Assembly (NCBI RefSeq): GCF_001704115.1
Contig: NZ_CP016895.1
Location: 1,426,001 to 1,490,000, forward strand
Direction: 5' to 3'
DNA from: Acinetobacter larvae
GTDB lineage: Bacteria; Pseudomonadota; Gammaproteobacteria; Pseudomonadales; Moraxellaceae
DNA length: 64,000 nucleotides
In this document: positions 45,348 to 54,798 of the stretch, piece after piece
Numbering within the stretch: the first letter of the stretch is position 1
How the letters are laid out: each line of letters opens with the position of its first letter
The notes under the pieces: model-generated
Seen by the model: only the letters and a program-made list of their open reading frames with translations
Database searches by the model: none
What the model was told of the DNA's origin: nothing
Translations under genes and position numbers: made by a program

Positions 45348-45779
45348 GTGATATATGCTCCTTAATGGATTGGCAAACTGCCAGATCAAATGGAAAGGAT
45401 TTTAGCATAGCTACTTTTTTTTGAGAAATATGCCAACGCAGCTTTTTGTTGTTATTTACTTTGTATTGCTAGACTTTTAAGCAATTCAATTGCGTTTATA
45501 GCGTATTTTGCCAAAATCTTTGCCTATTTATACGCTATTATTGGCTGTTTTGAATGAGTGCTGTTGTGCGTTTTGAAGAGTACTAAAAAGTGAAATTGAG
45601 ATAATCAAACAATAGCACAAGCACGTATGCAAGGGCACGCGTGCAAGTTAAATTATATGACTAGCCTTTGCTATCATCAATTTCTTGCATAAATAAGCAA
45701 GCTTTGTTATTGAATGAAGGCTAAAGATAAACATAGATGACAATGACACAGTACTATATAAAATCAGATGGGGCGTTAC
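45348..45779. other. Divergent intergenic region, yebC / hypothetical gene
   Basis: 432 bp, non-coding, AT-rich, with the promoters of both genes expected. A weak dyad CACGTATGCAAGGGCACGCGTG at about 45621-45642 is split by mismatches; nothing else was recognised. Confidence 0.45.
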
Positions 45780-46631
45780 ATGTCTAAATTACAGGTTAAA
45801 CCAGAGAATCATAAAATATTTGTCTTTCATAAGGTATTTGAATTTGCTTCTGCAAAGCAGCAAGCAGAGAAGAAAAAACTAAATGCTTTTGGTTTATTTG
45901 CAAAGTTTAATCCATTAAAACGTCCAACCGATGAGACAGTTTTGCTCAAGAATCAGGTATTACGATATGAACCTTTTTGGTTTATTTCAAGTCGCCGAAA
46001 TTTGGATTATACCTGTGCGGTGACTTATGCGATTCCTGTACATAATCCACATGTCACTGCTGTCGAAATTAAAGATACTGAGGCAAGTGTTTATCCCGTG
46101 ATTCGGCAACAAGATAAGGCAAAAATTGATGTACAAGTCATTGAGCAATGTCATCGTAGCATTGAATTTAGCCAATATTTTGATGGTCTGAAACGCGATA
46201 TGAAGCAGAGTATCTGGTCTGAATATATCAAGAAATTCCAACATGAAGATGTGCAACAGGTTAATTTAGACAATGTGGTGCAACCACAACTTACCGTCGA
46301 TGCATTAACCAGTATGGTGCGGGCTGAACTACAAAATCAAGTCATTAATGCCACCAGTATTGAACATGATTTAGAAGAAATTAGTGCGCTGTATTTATAT
46401 TTTAGACCGGTATATGCTTTTGAATATCATTGGTCTTCTGCCGATAAAATCGGGGTGATAGAAGTCGATGGTTTGACGGGGGAGATTATAGAAAATGGGC
46501 ATTGGTTTAAAGAGACTTTTGAGGGCACATTTACGCGCGATAACTTAGTCGAATTGAGTGCAGAATTAGCCAGTACGGTAGTACCCGGTGCTGGCACAGT
46601 ATTAAAAATTGCATCAAAAGTCATTAGCTAA
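45780..46631 (+). CDS. Hypothetical protein with PepSY-like C-terminal segment
   Basis: A 283-aa soluble protein without signal peptide. Start at 45780 (MSKLQVKPENHKIF), as GGGG lies six bases before it and the ATG at 45768 has no Shine-Dalgarno. The first 130 residues include a Trp/Tyr-rich stretch (YEPFWFISSRRNLDYTCAVTY split at about 55-75). The C-terminal part YHWSSADKIGVIEVDGLTG resembles a PepSY-like strand pattern. The end, LASTVVPGAGTVLKIASKVIS, is mildly amphipathic. No family recognised and no operon partner. Confidence 0.65.
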   Translation: MSKLQVKPENHKIFVFHKVFEFASAKQQAEKKKLNAFGLFAKFNPLKRPTDETVLLKNQVLRYEPFWFISSRRNLDYTCAVTYAIPVHNPHVTAVEIKDTEASVYPVIRQQDKAKIDVQVIEQCHRSIEFSQYFDGLKRDMKQSIWSEYIKKFQHEDVQQVNLDNVVQPQLTVDALTSMVRAELQNQVINATSIEHDLEEISALYLYFRPVYAFEYHWSSADKIGVIEVDGLTGEIIENGHWFKETFEGTFTRDNLVELSAELASTVVPGAGTVLKIASKVIS

Positions 46632-47102
46632 ATTGTCTAATGTCTACGCTTGATACCGATTATATAGAAACCGCTCTAGAGCAATATCTATCGCTATAGA
46701 GCAATATCTATAAAGAAATAACGGCAGTGACACAGCGACGAAAAATCATTTATTGCATGATGCAATTTTGCTCAGTAGAAGCGGTGTCACCTATGCAGTT
46801 CTTTCTTCTAAAGATTAGAATATAGCTGTGATTAGAAGTCTTTTTTTTAAAATATGATGTGAAAGTCACATTATATCTTATATTAAAAATTGCAATAGCG
46901 AAGACATAATGGTAACTTTTAATATGACTATCATAATAAAAAGAGTTGTTATATGATTTTATTGAAATATAAGGAATAATTTCATTGAATCAATGATTTT
47001 AAAAATATGTCATCAATATGCGTCATGTAAAATACGGCTAATTGTGTTTAAAGTGTTGAATGAGGTGGAGTTTAAAAAGCAATCTATCCTTTAAATGTAA
47101 AA
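46632..47102. other. Intergenic region with a 20-bp direct repeat
   Basis: 471 bp without a credible ORF. Contains two adjacent 20-bp copies of CGCTMTAGAGCAATATCTAT at 46672-46691 and 46692-46711, differing at one base. The second half is very AT-rich and should carry the promoter of the MFS gene. Confidence 0.6.
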
Positions 47103-48269
47103 ATGACATTTAAAATGAAAAAAATAATTTTAGAAAAAGATATTATTCGTTTGTATATAAGTCTAATGTTTTTTTATTGTAGTGATATTGCATTATTGAT
47201 GTTGGTACTGTGGTTGTCGTATCAAAGTACCTCTTCAGCTCTATTTTTGGGAATGATGTTGTCACTCAGTGCAATATGTCCATTTATCTTAAAAAAGATT
47301 TTTTGGAAATTAGATATACTGAATCTTTCCTTAAATCAACTGATGCAATTAAGAGTTTATATTTATATTGCTGTGATTATGGTTGGTTTATGGATGGGAG
47401 AGCACAAAATTAGTTTTTTTATACTGGCTATCCTATTAGGGCTATTGAGTATAACATTACTCAGCAATTACGAGCGTATGAATACGCAGTTGGTGCTATG
47501 GCAAAAGGTATCATCAAATCATGCCGCTCGTATCATGCAGACGGTCATTCAGATCGGTAGTTTTTCTGGCGCGTTGATTGGCGGCATACTGCTCAAGGTT
47601 TTAGATTTTAAAATAATAGTATTGCTCATTGCACTACTCGACATATTTATTTCTTGTATCTGTTTATTTTTATTTAAAGATAAGTTTAAAATATTTGGTG
47701 GAGATATTAAAAAAGAGTTTGGTAATCTCAGCTCTAATATTAACTTGAGACTGTTTTATGGTTTATGTATCAATATTGGTTTTATTGCTTTACATATTTC
47801 AGTTTTTATTTTAACTACGCCAATTATTTTTCAAAATATTAACCATTGGAGTGCTGCAGCATTTGGAGTGGCTAGTGGCTTTGTTGGTATTGGAGCATTC
47901 TTGTCTGTATTTTTCAAAGTTCATTATAAAGACGGCATTTTATTTTTATTGGCTTTGCTGTCGTTTGATATTTTGTTTGTTGTAAATAAATCTATTTATC
48001 TTATGCCTATTTTTTGCTTAGGAATAGGGTTTTGTGTGAGCGTATTGAGAATACAGGTCAAGGAAAAACTTATTGATTTAGCAAATAATCATGCTGATGC
48101 AGAAAGAATAGGAAAAACCAGTACGCTTGTTTATATTTTATTTCAGTCGTTGGGAAGTCTGCTTTTTGGAATATTACTCTCCTATATCGATAATCTAGAA
48201 CAATGGATATTACCCAGCATAGCAATTTTAATTTTAATCTCTCTTTTAATAAAGGTGAAACATGACTAA
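47103..48269 (+). CDS. MFS transporter (major facilitator superfamily)
   Basis: A 388-aa inner-membrane protein with about 12 hydrophobic helices in two halves, split by a charged loop near 195-215 (FKDKFKIFGGDIKKEFGN). It is of the MFS_1/MFS_3 type often found with siderophore export, but no specific substrate motif is visible. The DNA is markedly AT-rich (many TTT/ATT/AAA codons), unlike the flanking genes, suggesting transfer. Start could be 47103 or the ATG at 47115; neither has a strong Shine-Dalgarno. The last bases overlap a short ORF at 48262, a sign that a following operon gene has been lost. Confidence 0.8.
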   Translation: MTFKMKKIILEKDIIRLYISLMFFYCSDIALLMLVLWLSYQSTSSALFLGMMLSLSAICPFILKKIFWKLDILNLSLNQLMQLRVYIYIAVIMVGLWMGEHKISFFILAILLGLLSITLLSNYERMNTQLVLWQKVSSNHAARIMQTVIQIGSFSGALIGGILLKVLDFKIIVLLIALLDIFISCICLFLFKDKFKIFGGDIKKEFGNLSSNINLRLFYGLCINIGFIALHISVFILTTPIIFQNINHWSAAAFGVASGFVGIGAFLSVFFKVHYKDGILFLLALLSFDILFVVNKSIYLMPIFCLGIGFCVSVLRIQVKEKLIDLANNHADAERIGKTSTLVYILFQSLGSLLFGILLSYIDNLEQWILPSIAILILISLLIKVKHD

Positions 48270-48294
48270 AAAACATTATGACTATCATCTATAA
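48262..48294 (+). pseudogene. Ten-codon truncated ORF coupled to the MFS gene
   Basis: ATG at 48262 overlaps the MFS stop and has AAGGTG six bases upstream, an ideal coupled start. But the frame MTKKHYDYHL ends at a TAA (48292). The following 250 bp have no long frame. Best explained as the beginning of a deleted second operon gene. Confidence 0.4.
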
Positions 48295-48544
48295 AGAAAA
48301 TATCAATATGCTTGAGTCAGTGGGGGCAACAGAAGAATCGACATAGAACAGAAGTACAGGACGTCGTGATAAAGACCAACATCGGTTAAACTCAATATCG
48401 TGCGGCGATGCAGCACAGTATTAATGTAAGTCAAATAATGCTTATTGATTATAGTAAGTCGGGTGCAGTCATACCGTATAAATTACAGCCAAAGTTATTC
48501 GTCAACTGCAATATGACTACAGCCTGCACAAGAGAGGATGCATA

Positions 48545-48970
48545 ATGTCAACATGGATCGAGATAGCCAACTTTAGTTTGGCTTACCAAGGGCAACTGGC
48601 ACGAAGCCAGCTATAAGCTGCTGATATTCCAGTATATCTAGCAAATGAACATTTGATTAATATGGACTGGCTCTATTCACACGCAGTCGGTGGCGTGAGC
48701 GTGATGGTGCCCAAAGATTATGTTGTACGTGCCCAAACGCTATTAAATACGGACCATAGCGCAGCATTACGTGAGGCACTACAACTCTCTGAGCAAGAAT
48801 GGCAACAGCTTGATGCTTATTGTCCGTATTGCCCCCAGCAAAAACTACAAGCAGCCAGCCAAAGATGGCGTATCGCATTTGCACTGTTTTTCTTTTTAAA
48901 TTTACCTTCGCCTTTTCAGCATGGGCTGCGTTGCCCACAGTGTGGTTATTTCAAAGCAGATCAATCATAA
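48545..48970 (+). pseudogene. DUF2007-type protein gene with in-frame stop codon
   Basis: From ATG 48545 the frame reads MSTWIEIANFSLAYQGQLAR then SQL, hits TAA at 48614-48616, and continues in the same frame as AADIPVYLANEHLINMDWLY then SHAVGGVSVMVPKDYVVRAQ. This is the DUF2007 (putative signal-transducing) pattern with LE-x2-GIPV at the stop, so TAA probably replaced a Glu codon (GAA). The remaining 118 codons are intact and end with a CPYCPQQ ... CPQCGYF zinc-ribbon-like pair around a hydrophobic helix. Either a nonsense pseudogene or expressed from an internal start such as TTG 48653 or ATG 48662. Confidence 0.75.
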
Positions 48971-49121
48971 AAACTAGCTTGATTACTTTAAATCAACTGT
49001 GCTGTTTTCAATCCAGTTAACCGCTTCAAAACCAATAAATTTAAGCCACATCAACAGTTTTAAATCAAATAAATCGAATAGTTGATCAACGCCTAGAACT
49101 GTGTGGAGCGACATTTAGCAT

Positions 49122-50027
49122 TTAGCATGATGTTGCTGTGAGGCTGTCATCCAATAATATGCTTTGTTGTTGTTCAGCCTGTTGTCGTAAAAAGTCCCAA
49201 ACCCGTTTAATGCGTGCATCGTGTTGTAAATCAACAAAAGTTAGCATCCAAAAAGTGTGCTTAAAACTGACCTGATCTGCCAGTACAGCTTGTAATTCGG
49301 GTTTATCGTGGGCTAAAAATTTCGGTAAAATCGCCAGTCCAGCACCTGCGCTGACCGCAATTTGTTGTGCCAAAATACTGCTGCTCCTAAAATGTGCATT
49401 GACGGGTAAATCTAAGCGTTCCAAACAGTATAGCCCTGAGCTATAAACTAAGTCATCGATATAATTGACAAAACGATGTTGGGTGAGGTCAGACAAACTA
49501 TCGATCGGAGCGCTTTGTGTAAGGTAATCACGACTGCCATAAATCTTTAAACTATAGTCAGAAAGTCGCGTAATAATATAAGGTCCAGATTTGGGGCGAT
49601 CTATCGAGATAACAATATCTGCCTCCCGATGTGAGAGCTTGATCATCTTGGGAATAGGGATCAGGTCAATCGATAACTGCGGATATTGTTGACTACATTG
49701 CGCCAATAACCGTGCCAGAAAAGCGGTACCAAAACCTTCAGGTGTGCCAATACGCACACGACCTTGTAAAGGATGATGATTATTTTCAATCTGTAAGTAC
49801 GCTTGTTCCATTTTCTCTACGCGTGGCACCAAGGCGAGACCATCAAGCGTCAATTCATACCCGCTGGGTTCTCGTTTGAACAGTTGCGTGCCGAATGCTT
49901 CTTCTAATGCCAAGATACGTCTTGCGACTGTACTGTGCTCAACCCCGATGATCCGTGCCGCATTGGTCAAGGTTTTCGCCCGTGCTAGCACTAAAAATGA
50001 GCGTAAATGGTTCCAATCCATGGTCAT
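49122..50027 (-). CDS. LysR-family regulator of the valine catabolic cluster
   Basis: A 301-aa LysR-type regulator with an N-terminal helix-turn-helix (MDWNHLRSFLVLARAKTLTN; VEHSTVARRILALEEAFG) and a C-terminal effector-binding domain. The start at 50027 has AGGA about nine bases upstream and gives the usual family length. The frame continues 45 codons upstream to 50162, but that part is not conserved. It is divergent from mmsA, so it probably controls that cluster. The inducer may be a branched-chain acid or semialdehyde; this is inferred from position only. Confidence 0.88.
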   Translation of the reverse strand: MTMDWNHLRSFLVLARAKTLTNAARIIGVEHSTVARRILALEEAFGTQLFKREPSGYELTLDGLALVPRVEKMEQAYLQIENNHHPLQGRVRIGTPEGFGTAFLARLLAQCSQQYPQLSIDLIPIPKMIKLSHREADIVISIDRPKSGPYIITRLSDYSLKIYGSRDYLTQSAPIDSLSDLTQHRFVNYIDDLVYSSGLYCLERLDLPVNAHFRSSSILAQQIAVSAGAGLAILPKFLAHDKPELQAVLADQVSFKHTFWMLTFVDLQHDARIKRVWDFLRQQAEQQQSILLDDSLTATSC

Positions 50028-50215
50028 TGCTGCACATCCTGTGTTTTTATGCACAACCATCGTGCAACATTTTCCGTTGGTCGTCAAAGTTTTCTTTGTT
50101 AGGCTGATTTTGAGCGTACAAGGATAATGCGCCATATCAGGAATAATAGGGCTGATGCCCATGTGTCATCAATGATCAAGACGATCAATAATAACAAATG
50201 CAACAAGGAGCGACC

Positions 50216-51739
50216 ATGAACGCAATGCAAAATGCTATAGCCGTACAAGACCGTGTCAAACTGTTGATTCAAGGTGAATTTGTCGAGTCAAAGAGTCAAC
50301 ATTGGCAAGATATTATCAATCCTGCAACGCAGCAACGCCTAGGCAGCGTTCCTTTTGCCAGCCATGAAGAAGTCAATGCTGCCATTGCTGCGGCCAAACA
50401 AGCATTTAGCACTTGGCGCGATACTCCGATCCAGACACGTATGCGTATTATGCTGAAATTTCAGCAATTGATTCGTGAGCACAGCAAAGAAATCGCTAAA
50501 GTACTGACTGCTGAACAAGGCAAAACCTTGGCAGATGCTGAAGGGGATATTCAACGTGGTTTGGAAGTTGTGGAACATGCCTGTTCAATTGGCACATTGC
50601 AAATGGGCGAATATATTGAGGGGGTGGCGCGCGGTGTAGACTGTTATACCCTTCAACAGCCCTTAGGCGTCTGTGCGGGTATTACACCTTTTAATTTCCC
50701 TGCCATGATTCCCTTGTGGATGTTTCCTATGGCCATCGTCTGTGGCAATACTTTTGTGCTGAAACCTTCTGAGCAAGATCCATTGTCTACCATGATGCTG
50801 GTTGAGCTTGCGGTACAGGCTGGTGTGCCTGCCGGGGTGCTCAATGTGGTACATGGTGGTAAAGACGTGGTTGATCTGTTGTGCTGTCATGAAGATATTA
50901 AAGCCATTTCTTTTGTGGGTTCAACGGCCGTGGGAACCCATGTCTATCACTTGGCAGGGCAACATGGCAAACGTGTACAAGCCATGATGGGTGCCAAAAA
51001 CCATGCTGTGGTGATGCCAGATGCCAACAAAGAACAAAGCCTCAATGCCTTAGTCGGTGCTGCTTTTGGTGCCGCAGGGCAACGTTGTATGGCACTGTCG
51101 GTTGCGGTGATGGTGGGTGACAGTAAACACTGGATTGATGCGCTGGTGGAAAAGTCCAAAGGCTTGTCGGTCAATGCCGGGCATGAAGCTGCAACAGATG
51201 TCGGCCCTTTGATTTCTGCACGGGCGAAAGCACGGACTGAAGACTTGATTGCGAGTGCGGTTAGTGAAGGTGCGAGTTTATTGCTGGATGGGCGTGGGGT
51301 CGTGGTTAAGGGCTATGAACACGGTAATTTTGTGGGACCAACTATTTTGAGCGATGTCGGCACGACAATGCGTATTTATCGCGAAGAAGTCTTTGGTCCA
51401 GTATTGGCAATTATTTGCGTTGATACCCTTGATGAGGCTATTGCTTTGGTCAATGCCAATCCATTTGGCAATGGTGTGGGTTTATTTACGCAGAGTGGTG
51501 CAACCGCAAGAACTTTCCAAAACCGTATCGATATCGGGCAAGTGGGCATTAATATTCCCATTCCAGTTCCAGTACCATTCTTTAGCTTTACTGGGTCACG
51601 TGGCTCTAAGCTGGGTGATCTTGGTCCATATGGCAAACAAGCTGTGCAGTTCTATACACAAACCAAGACCATTACCAGTCGTTGGTTTGATGAGCAACCT
51701 GCCCAACATAAAGTCAATACCACCATTCATCTAGACTAA
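50216..51739 (+). CDS. mmsA: CoA-acylating methylmalonate-semialdehyde dehydrogenase
   Basis: NAD- and CoA-dependent aldehyde dehydrogenase that turns methylmalonate semialdehyde into propionyl-CoA at the end of valine degradation. It is 507 aa from the ATG at 50216, which has AAGGAG six bases upstream; the ATG at 50198 precedes that site and is rejected. Marks: GVCAGITPFNFPAMIPLWMF, FVLKPSEQDP, the catalytic Cys in GAAGQRCMALS, and the MmsA-specific end VPVPFFSFTGSRGSKLGD. First gene of the catabolic unit; mmsB follows 10 bp later. Confidence 0.95.
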   Translation: MNAMQNAIAVQDRVKLLIQGEFVESKSQHWQDIINPATQQRLGSVPFASHEEVNAAIAAAKQAFSTWRDTPIQTRMRIMLKFQQLIREHSKEIAKVLTAEQGKTLADAEGDIQRGLEVVEHACSIGTLQMGEYIEGVARGVDCYTLQQPLGVCAGITPFNFPAMIPLWMFPMAIVCGNTFVLKPSEQDPLSTMMLVELAVQAGVPAGVLNVVHGGKDVVDLLCCHEDIKAISFVGSTAVGTHVYHLAGQHGKRVQAMMGAKNHAVVMPDANKEQSLNALVGAAFGAAGQRCMALSVAVMVGDSKHWIDALVEKSKGLSVNAGHEAATDVGPLISARAKARTEDLIASAVSEGASLLLDGRGVVVKGYEHGNFVGPTILSDVGTTMRIYREEVFGPVLAIICVDTLDEAIALVNANPFGNGVGLFTQSGATARTFQNRIDIGQVGINIPIPVPVPFFSFTGSRGSKLGDLGPYGKQAVQFYTQTKTITSRWFDEQPAQHKVNTTIHLD

Positions 51740-51749
51740 GGAGATGAGT

Positions 51750-52658
51750 ATGAAAATAGCATTTATTGGTCTGGGTAATATGGGCGGTGCCATGGCGCAC
51801 AATCTGCTCAAAGCACAGCAAGCCGTCAAAGGCTTTGATCTCAATTCCAAGGCTTTGCAACAATTTGCTGCCGCAGGTGGTGAAGTCTATGACAGCATTG
51901 CTGCGTTGGTAGCAGATGTCGATGTGGTGATGAGCATGTTGCCAGCGGCACAGCATGTACGCCGTGTATATCAGGAGGATGATGGGATTTTGGCACATGC
52001 CAAAGCTGGGACCTTGTGTATTGATTGCAGTACGATTGATCCCAAAACCATTCAAGATCTAGCGCAGCAGGCACAAGCCAAATGCATCAATCTTTGTGAT
52101 GCACCCGTATCGGGCGGCACCATTGGCGCACAGGCTGCCACATTGACGTTTATGGTGGGTGCCGATCTAGCAACCTTTAATGCAGCACACAATGTTTTGC
52201 AATTTATGGGGAAAAATATTGTGCATTGTGGTGCAATTGGTACTGGACAGATTGCGAAAATATGCAATAACTTAATCTTGGGTATTTCCATGACCGCTGT
52301 TGCTGAAGGCATGGCTTTGGGCGCAAAACTGGGAATTGATCCACAGGCTTTGGCTGGTGTGATCAATAGCTCGAGTGGGCATTGCTGGAGTTCCGAAGTC
52401 TGTAATCCGTGGCCGGGTATTAGCTCCAATGCGCCTGCGGCACGGGATTATCAGGATGGTTTTGCCACACAGTTAATGCTCAAAGATTTAGGGCTGGCTG
52501 TGGAGGCAGCAGCTCAAGCGCAGCAGCCGATCGTCTTAGGTGCATTGGTACAACAGCTGTATCAACAACGCTGTATGCAAGGGCATGGTCGTTTAGATTT
52601 TTCCAGTATTATTCAGCAATACTGCAGCAATAGCGACTTGACGGGTATTGACCAGTAG
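51750..52658 (+). CDS. mmsB: 3-hydroxyisobutyrate dehydrogenase
   Basis: NAD-dependent beta-hydroxyacid dehydrogenase that oxidises 3-hydroxyisobutyrate to methylmalonate semialdehyde, the substrate of MmsA. It is 302 aa from 51750 (MKIAFIGLGNMGGAMAHNL); AAGGAG lies six bases upstream, and the ATG at 51744 touches it. Rossmann motif GLGNMGG, substrate loop DAPVSGGTIGAQ, and catalytic Lys in GQIAKICNNLI are present. The late Trp/Ser segment SGHCWSSEVCNPWPGI is typical of the family. Confidence 0.95.
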   Translation: MKIAFIGLGNMGGAMAHNLLKAQQAVKGFDLNSKALQQFAAAGGEVYDSIAALVADVDVVMSMLPAAQHVRRVYQEDDGILAHAKAGTLCIDCSTIDPKTIQDLAQQAQAKCINLCDAPVSGGTIGAQAATLTFMVGADLATFNAAHNVLQFMGKNIVHCGAIGTGQIAKICNNLILGISMTAVAEGMALGAKLGIDPQALAGVINSSSGHCWSSEVCNPWPGISSNAPAARDYQDGFATQLMLKDLGLAVEAAAQAQQPIVLGALVQQLYQQRCMQGHGRLDFSSIIQQYCSNSDLTGIDQ

Positions 52659-52724
52659 CTGAATTTCTATGCTTAAACGCTTTAAATGACTTCAATAACA
52701 ACTGAAAGAACTGCATTCTAACTG

Positions 52725-52778
<54 letters not shown>

Positions 52779-52934
52779 ACGAGCGTTTAGCATCGTAACA
52801 ACAAAAAACGATCGATTGTCTCTTTGGGTCATAGGAAGATGACCGCAATCGACCAGATGCAAGGAGCATCGCGGGATATGACAGCCAAAACATAACCGCG
52901 CTGGATAACAATAAATTGTGGATAGAGGTGCATT

Positions 52935-54587
52935 ATGAAGGATTATCAAACTGCAGCAGAAAATTTTGATTTTGCCAGAGCAACGCAAAAGGTATTGTCG
53001 GGTAGTGCACAACAGCTTAACGCCTGTTATGAATGTTGTGATCGCCATGCAGAACAGCAACCGCATAAAATTGCTTTATATTGGCAATCTAAACATGGTC
53101 AGAAAAAACAGTTTAGCTTTAGTGAGTTACAACGTTATTCTAGCCAGTTTGCCAACTTCTTAAAAGCGCAAGGCATCGGCAAAGGGGATCGGATTTCTGG
53201 TTTATTACCCCGTACCCCAGAGCTGATGATTACCATTTTGGCTGCATGGCGTATCGGTGCGGTGTATCAACCGTTATTTACCGCATTTGGACCGAAAGCC
53301 ATAGAACATCGTTTGCATTTAGCCCAAAGTAAATTGGTCGTTACCGATCTGGGCAATCGCGATAAACTTTTGGAGGTGGCAGATTGTCCCACAGTGGTTT
53401 GTGTCACTGGGGAAGAAGAACAGCCACGTTATGCAGATGATCTCAATTTCTGGAAAGTGCTATTGCGTCAGTCAGAGCAGTGTGAGTTGCAGATGCTGAC
53501 GATTGACGAGCCATTTTTATTGATGTTTACCTCTGGCACGACTGGTCCAGCGAAGCCTTTGGCCGTGCCCTTAAAAGCTTTGGTTGCATTCGCTGCCTAT
53601 ATGCGTGATGCGGTAGGGCTACGGGATGAGGATTCATTCTGGAATATTGCCGACCCCGGTTGGGCTTATGGTTTGTATTATGGCATTACTGGACCGTTGT
53701 TATTGGGACATGCCACCTTGTTTTATGAGGGCGGCTTTAGCATCGACAGTCTGTGTAGAATCGTCAAAGAATATCAAATCAATAATCTCGCTGGCGCCCC
53801 CACGGCTTATCGCATGATGATGGCAGCAGATCCAGCAGAGATTGCACCACTCAAAGGTCAGTTCCGCGTGGTCAGTAGTGCGGGTGAGCCGCTCAACCCA
53901 GAAGTGATTCGTTGGTTTGAACAGGTGTTGGATGCCCCGATTTATGATCATTATGGGCAGACTGAAGTGGGTATGGTGGTCTGTAACCATCATGGCTTAA
54001 GTCATGCTGTGCGGCATGGTTCAGCTGGTTTTGCTACACCAGGCTACCGTATTGCCGTGGTCGATGAACAAGGGCAAGAGCTTGCTGCAGATACAGTCGG
54101 TATTTTGGCAGTCGATTTACAGCAATCGCCTTTAATGTGGTTTTCTGGCTACCAAGAGTCGCGTAAATCACCATTTGTGGGGCAATATTATTTGACCGGT
54201 GATAGTGCCGAAATTCATGCCGATGGCAGTATGAGTTTTGTGGGACGCAGTGATGATGTGATTACCACATCAGGCTACCGTATCGGACCCTTTGATGTAG
54301 AAAGCGCCTTATTGGAACATGATGTAGTCATTGAAGCTGCGGTGATTGGTGTACCTGACCCAGAACGTACTGAAGTGGTCAAAGCCTTTGTGATTTTGAC
54401 TGAACATGCTGCTGCGACTGATGCCTTGGCCGAAGAACTGGGCTTGTTTGTAAAAAAACGATTATCTGCCCATGCTTATCCACGTTTGGTTGAGTTTGTT
54501 CGTGAGTTGCCTAAAACCCCGAGTGGCAAAATTCAACGTTTTTTATTACGTCAACAAGAGATTGCCAAACAACAGCTCACAACATAA
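52935..54587 (+). CDS. Acyl-CoA synthetase (AMP-forming), short/branched chain
   Basis: A 550-aa ANL-family enzyme that activates a carboxylic acid with ATP and CoA. Motifs: P-loop LLMFTSGTTGPAKPLAVP (about 192-209), IYDHYGQTEVGMV (about 336), hinge and CoA region GRSDDVITTSGYRIGPFDVE, and the catalytic Lys in PKTPSGKIQRFLLR near the C-terminus. Most like acetyl/propionyl-CoA synthetase-like enzymes of catabolic clusters; an isobutyrate or similar branched short-chain acid is a reasonable substrate from context. Preceded by the 7-bp repeat region; its own promoter probably lies at 52780-52930. Confidence 0.88.
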   Translation: MKDYQTAAENFDFARATQKVLSGSAQQLNACYECCDRHAEQQPHKIALYWQSKHGQKKQFSFSELQRYSSQFANFLKAQGIGKGDRISGLLPRTPELMITILAAWRIGAVYQPLFTAFGPKAIEHRLHLAQSKLVVTDLGNRDKLLEVADCPTVVCVTGEEEQPRYADDLNFWKVLLRQSEQCELQMLTIDEPFLLMFTSGTTGPAKPLAVPLKALVAFAAYMRDAVGLRDEDSFWNIADPGWAYGLYYGITGPLLLGHATLFYEGGFSIDSLCRIVKEYQINNLAGAPTAYRMMMAADPAEIAPLKGQFRVVSSAGEPLNPEVIRWFEQVLDAPIYDHYGQTEVGMVVCNHHGLSHAVRHGSAGFATPGYRIAVVDEQGQELAADTVGILAVDLQQSPLMWFSGYQESRKSPFVGQYYLTGDSAEIHADGSMSFVGRSDDVITTSGYRIGPFDVESALLEHDVVIEAAVIGVPDPERTEVVKAFVILTEHAAATDALAEELGLFVKKRLSAHAYPRLVEFVRELPKTPSGKIQRFLLRQQEIAKQQLTT

Positions 54588-54605
54588 TGAGGATAAAAGC
54601 TACGT

Positions 54606-54709
54606 GGCAAAAGCGGCGTGGCAAAACAATGCACGACAAAAATAGGCACGACAAAAACAGGCATGACGAAAACGAGCATGACAAAAATCGGCAGGGCAAA
54701 AACGCCGTC
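54606..54709. repeat. Degenerate 15-bp tandem repeat, about 7 units
   Basis: Consecutive units at 54606 (14 bp), 54620, 54635, 54650, 54665, 54680 and 54695, each close to GRCAAAAANNGGCAY (for example GACAAAAATAGGCAC, GACAAAAACAGGCAT). The following bases up to 54798 repeat GATAAAAGCTMA in a looser way. It fills most of the 211-bp gap between the synthetase and dehydrogenase genes and has no ORF. Confidence 0.92.
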
Positions 54710-54798
54710 GTCAGAGGGCTTGCAAGCTCAATCCAGCAGCTAAACCGATAAAAGCTCAAGGGATAAAAGCTAAGCCCAAAAAGTCAAAGCGATAAAAA

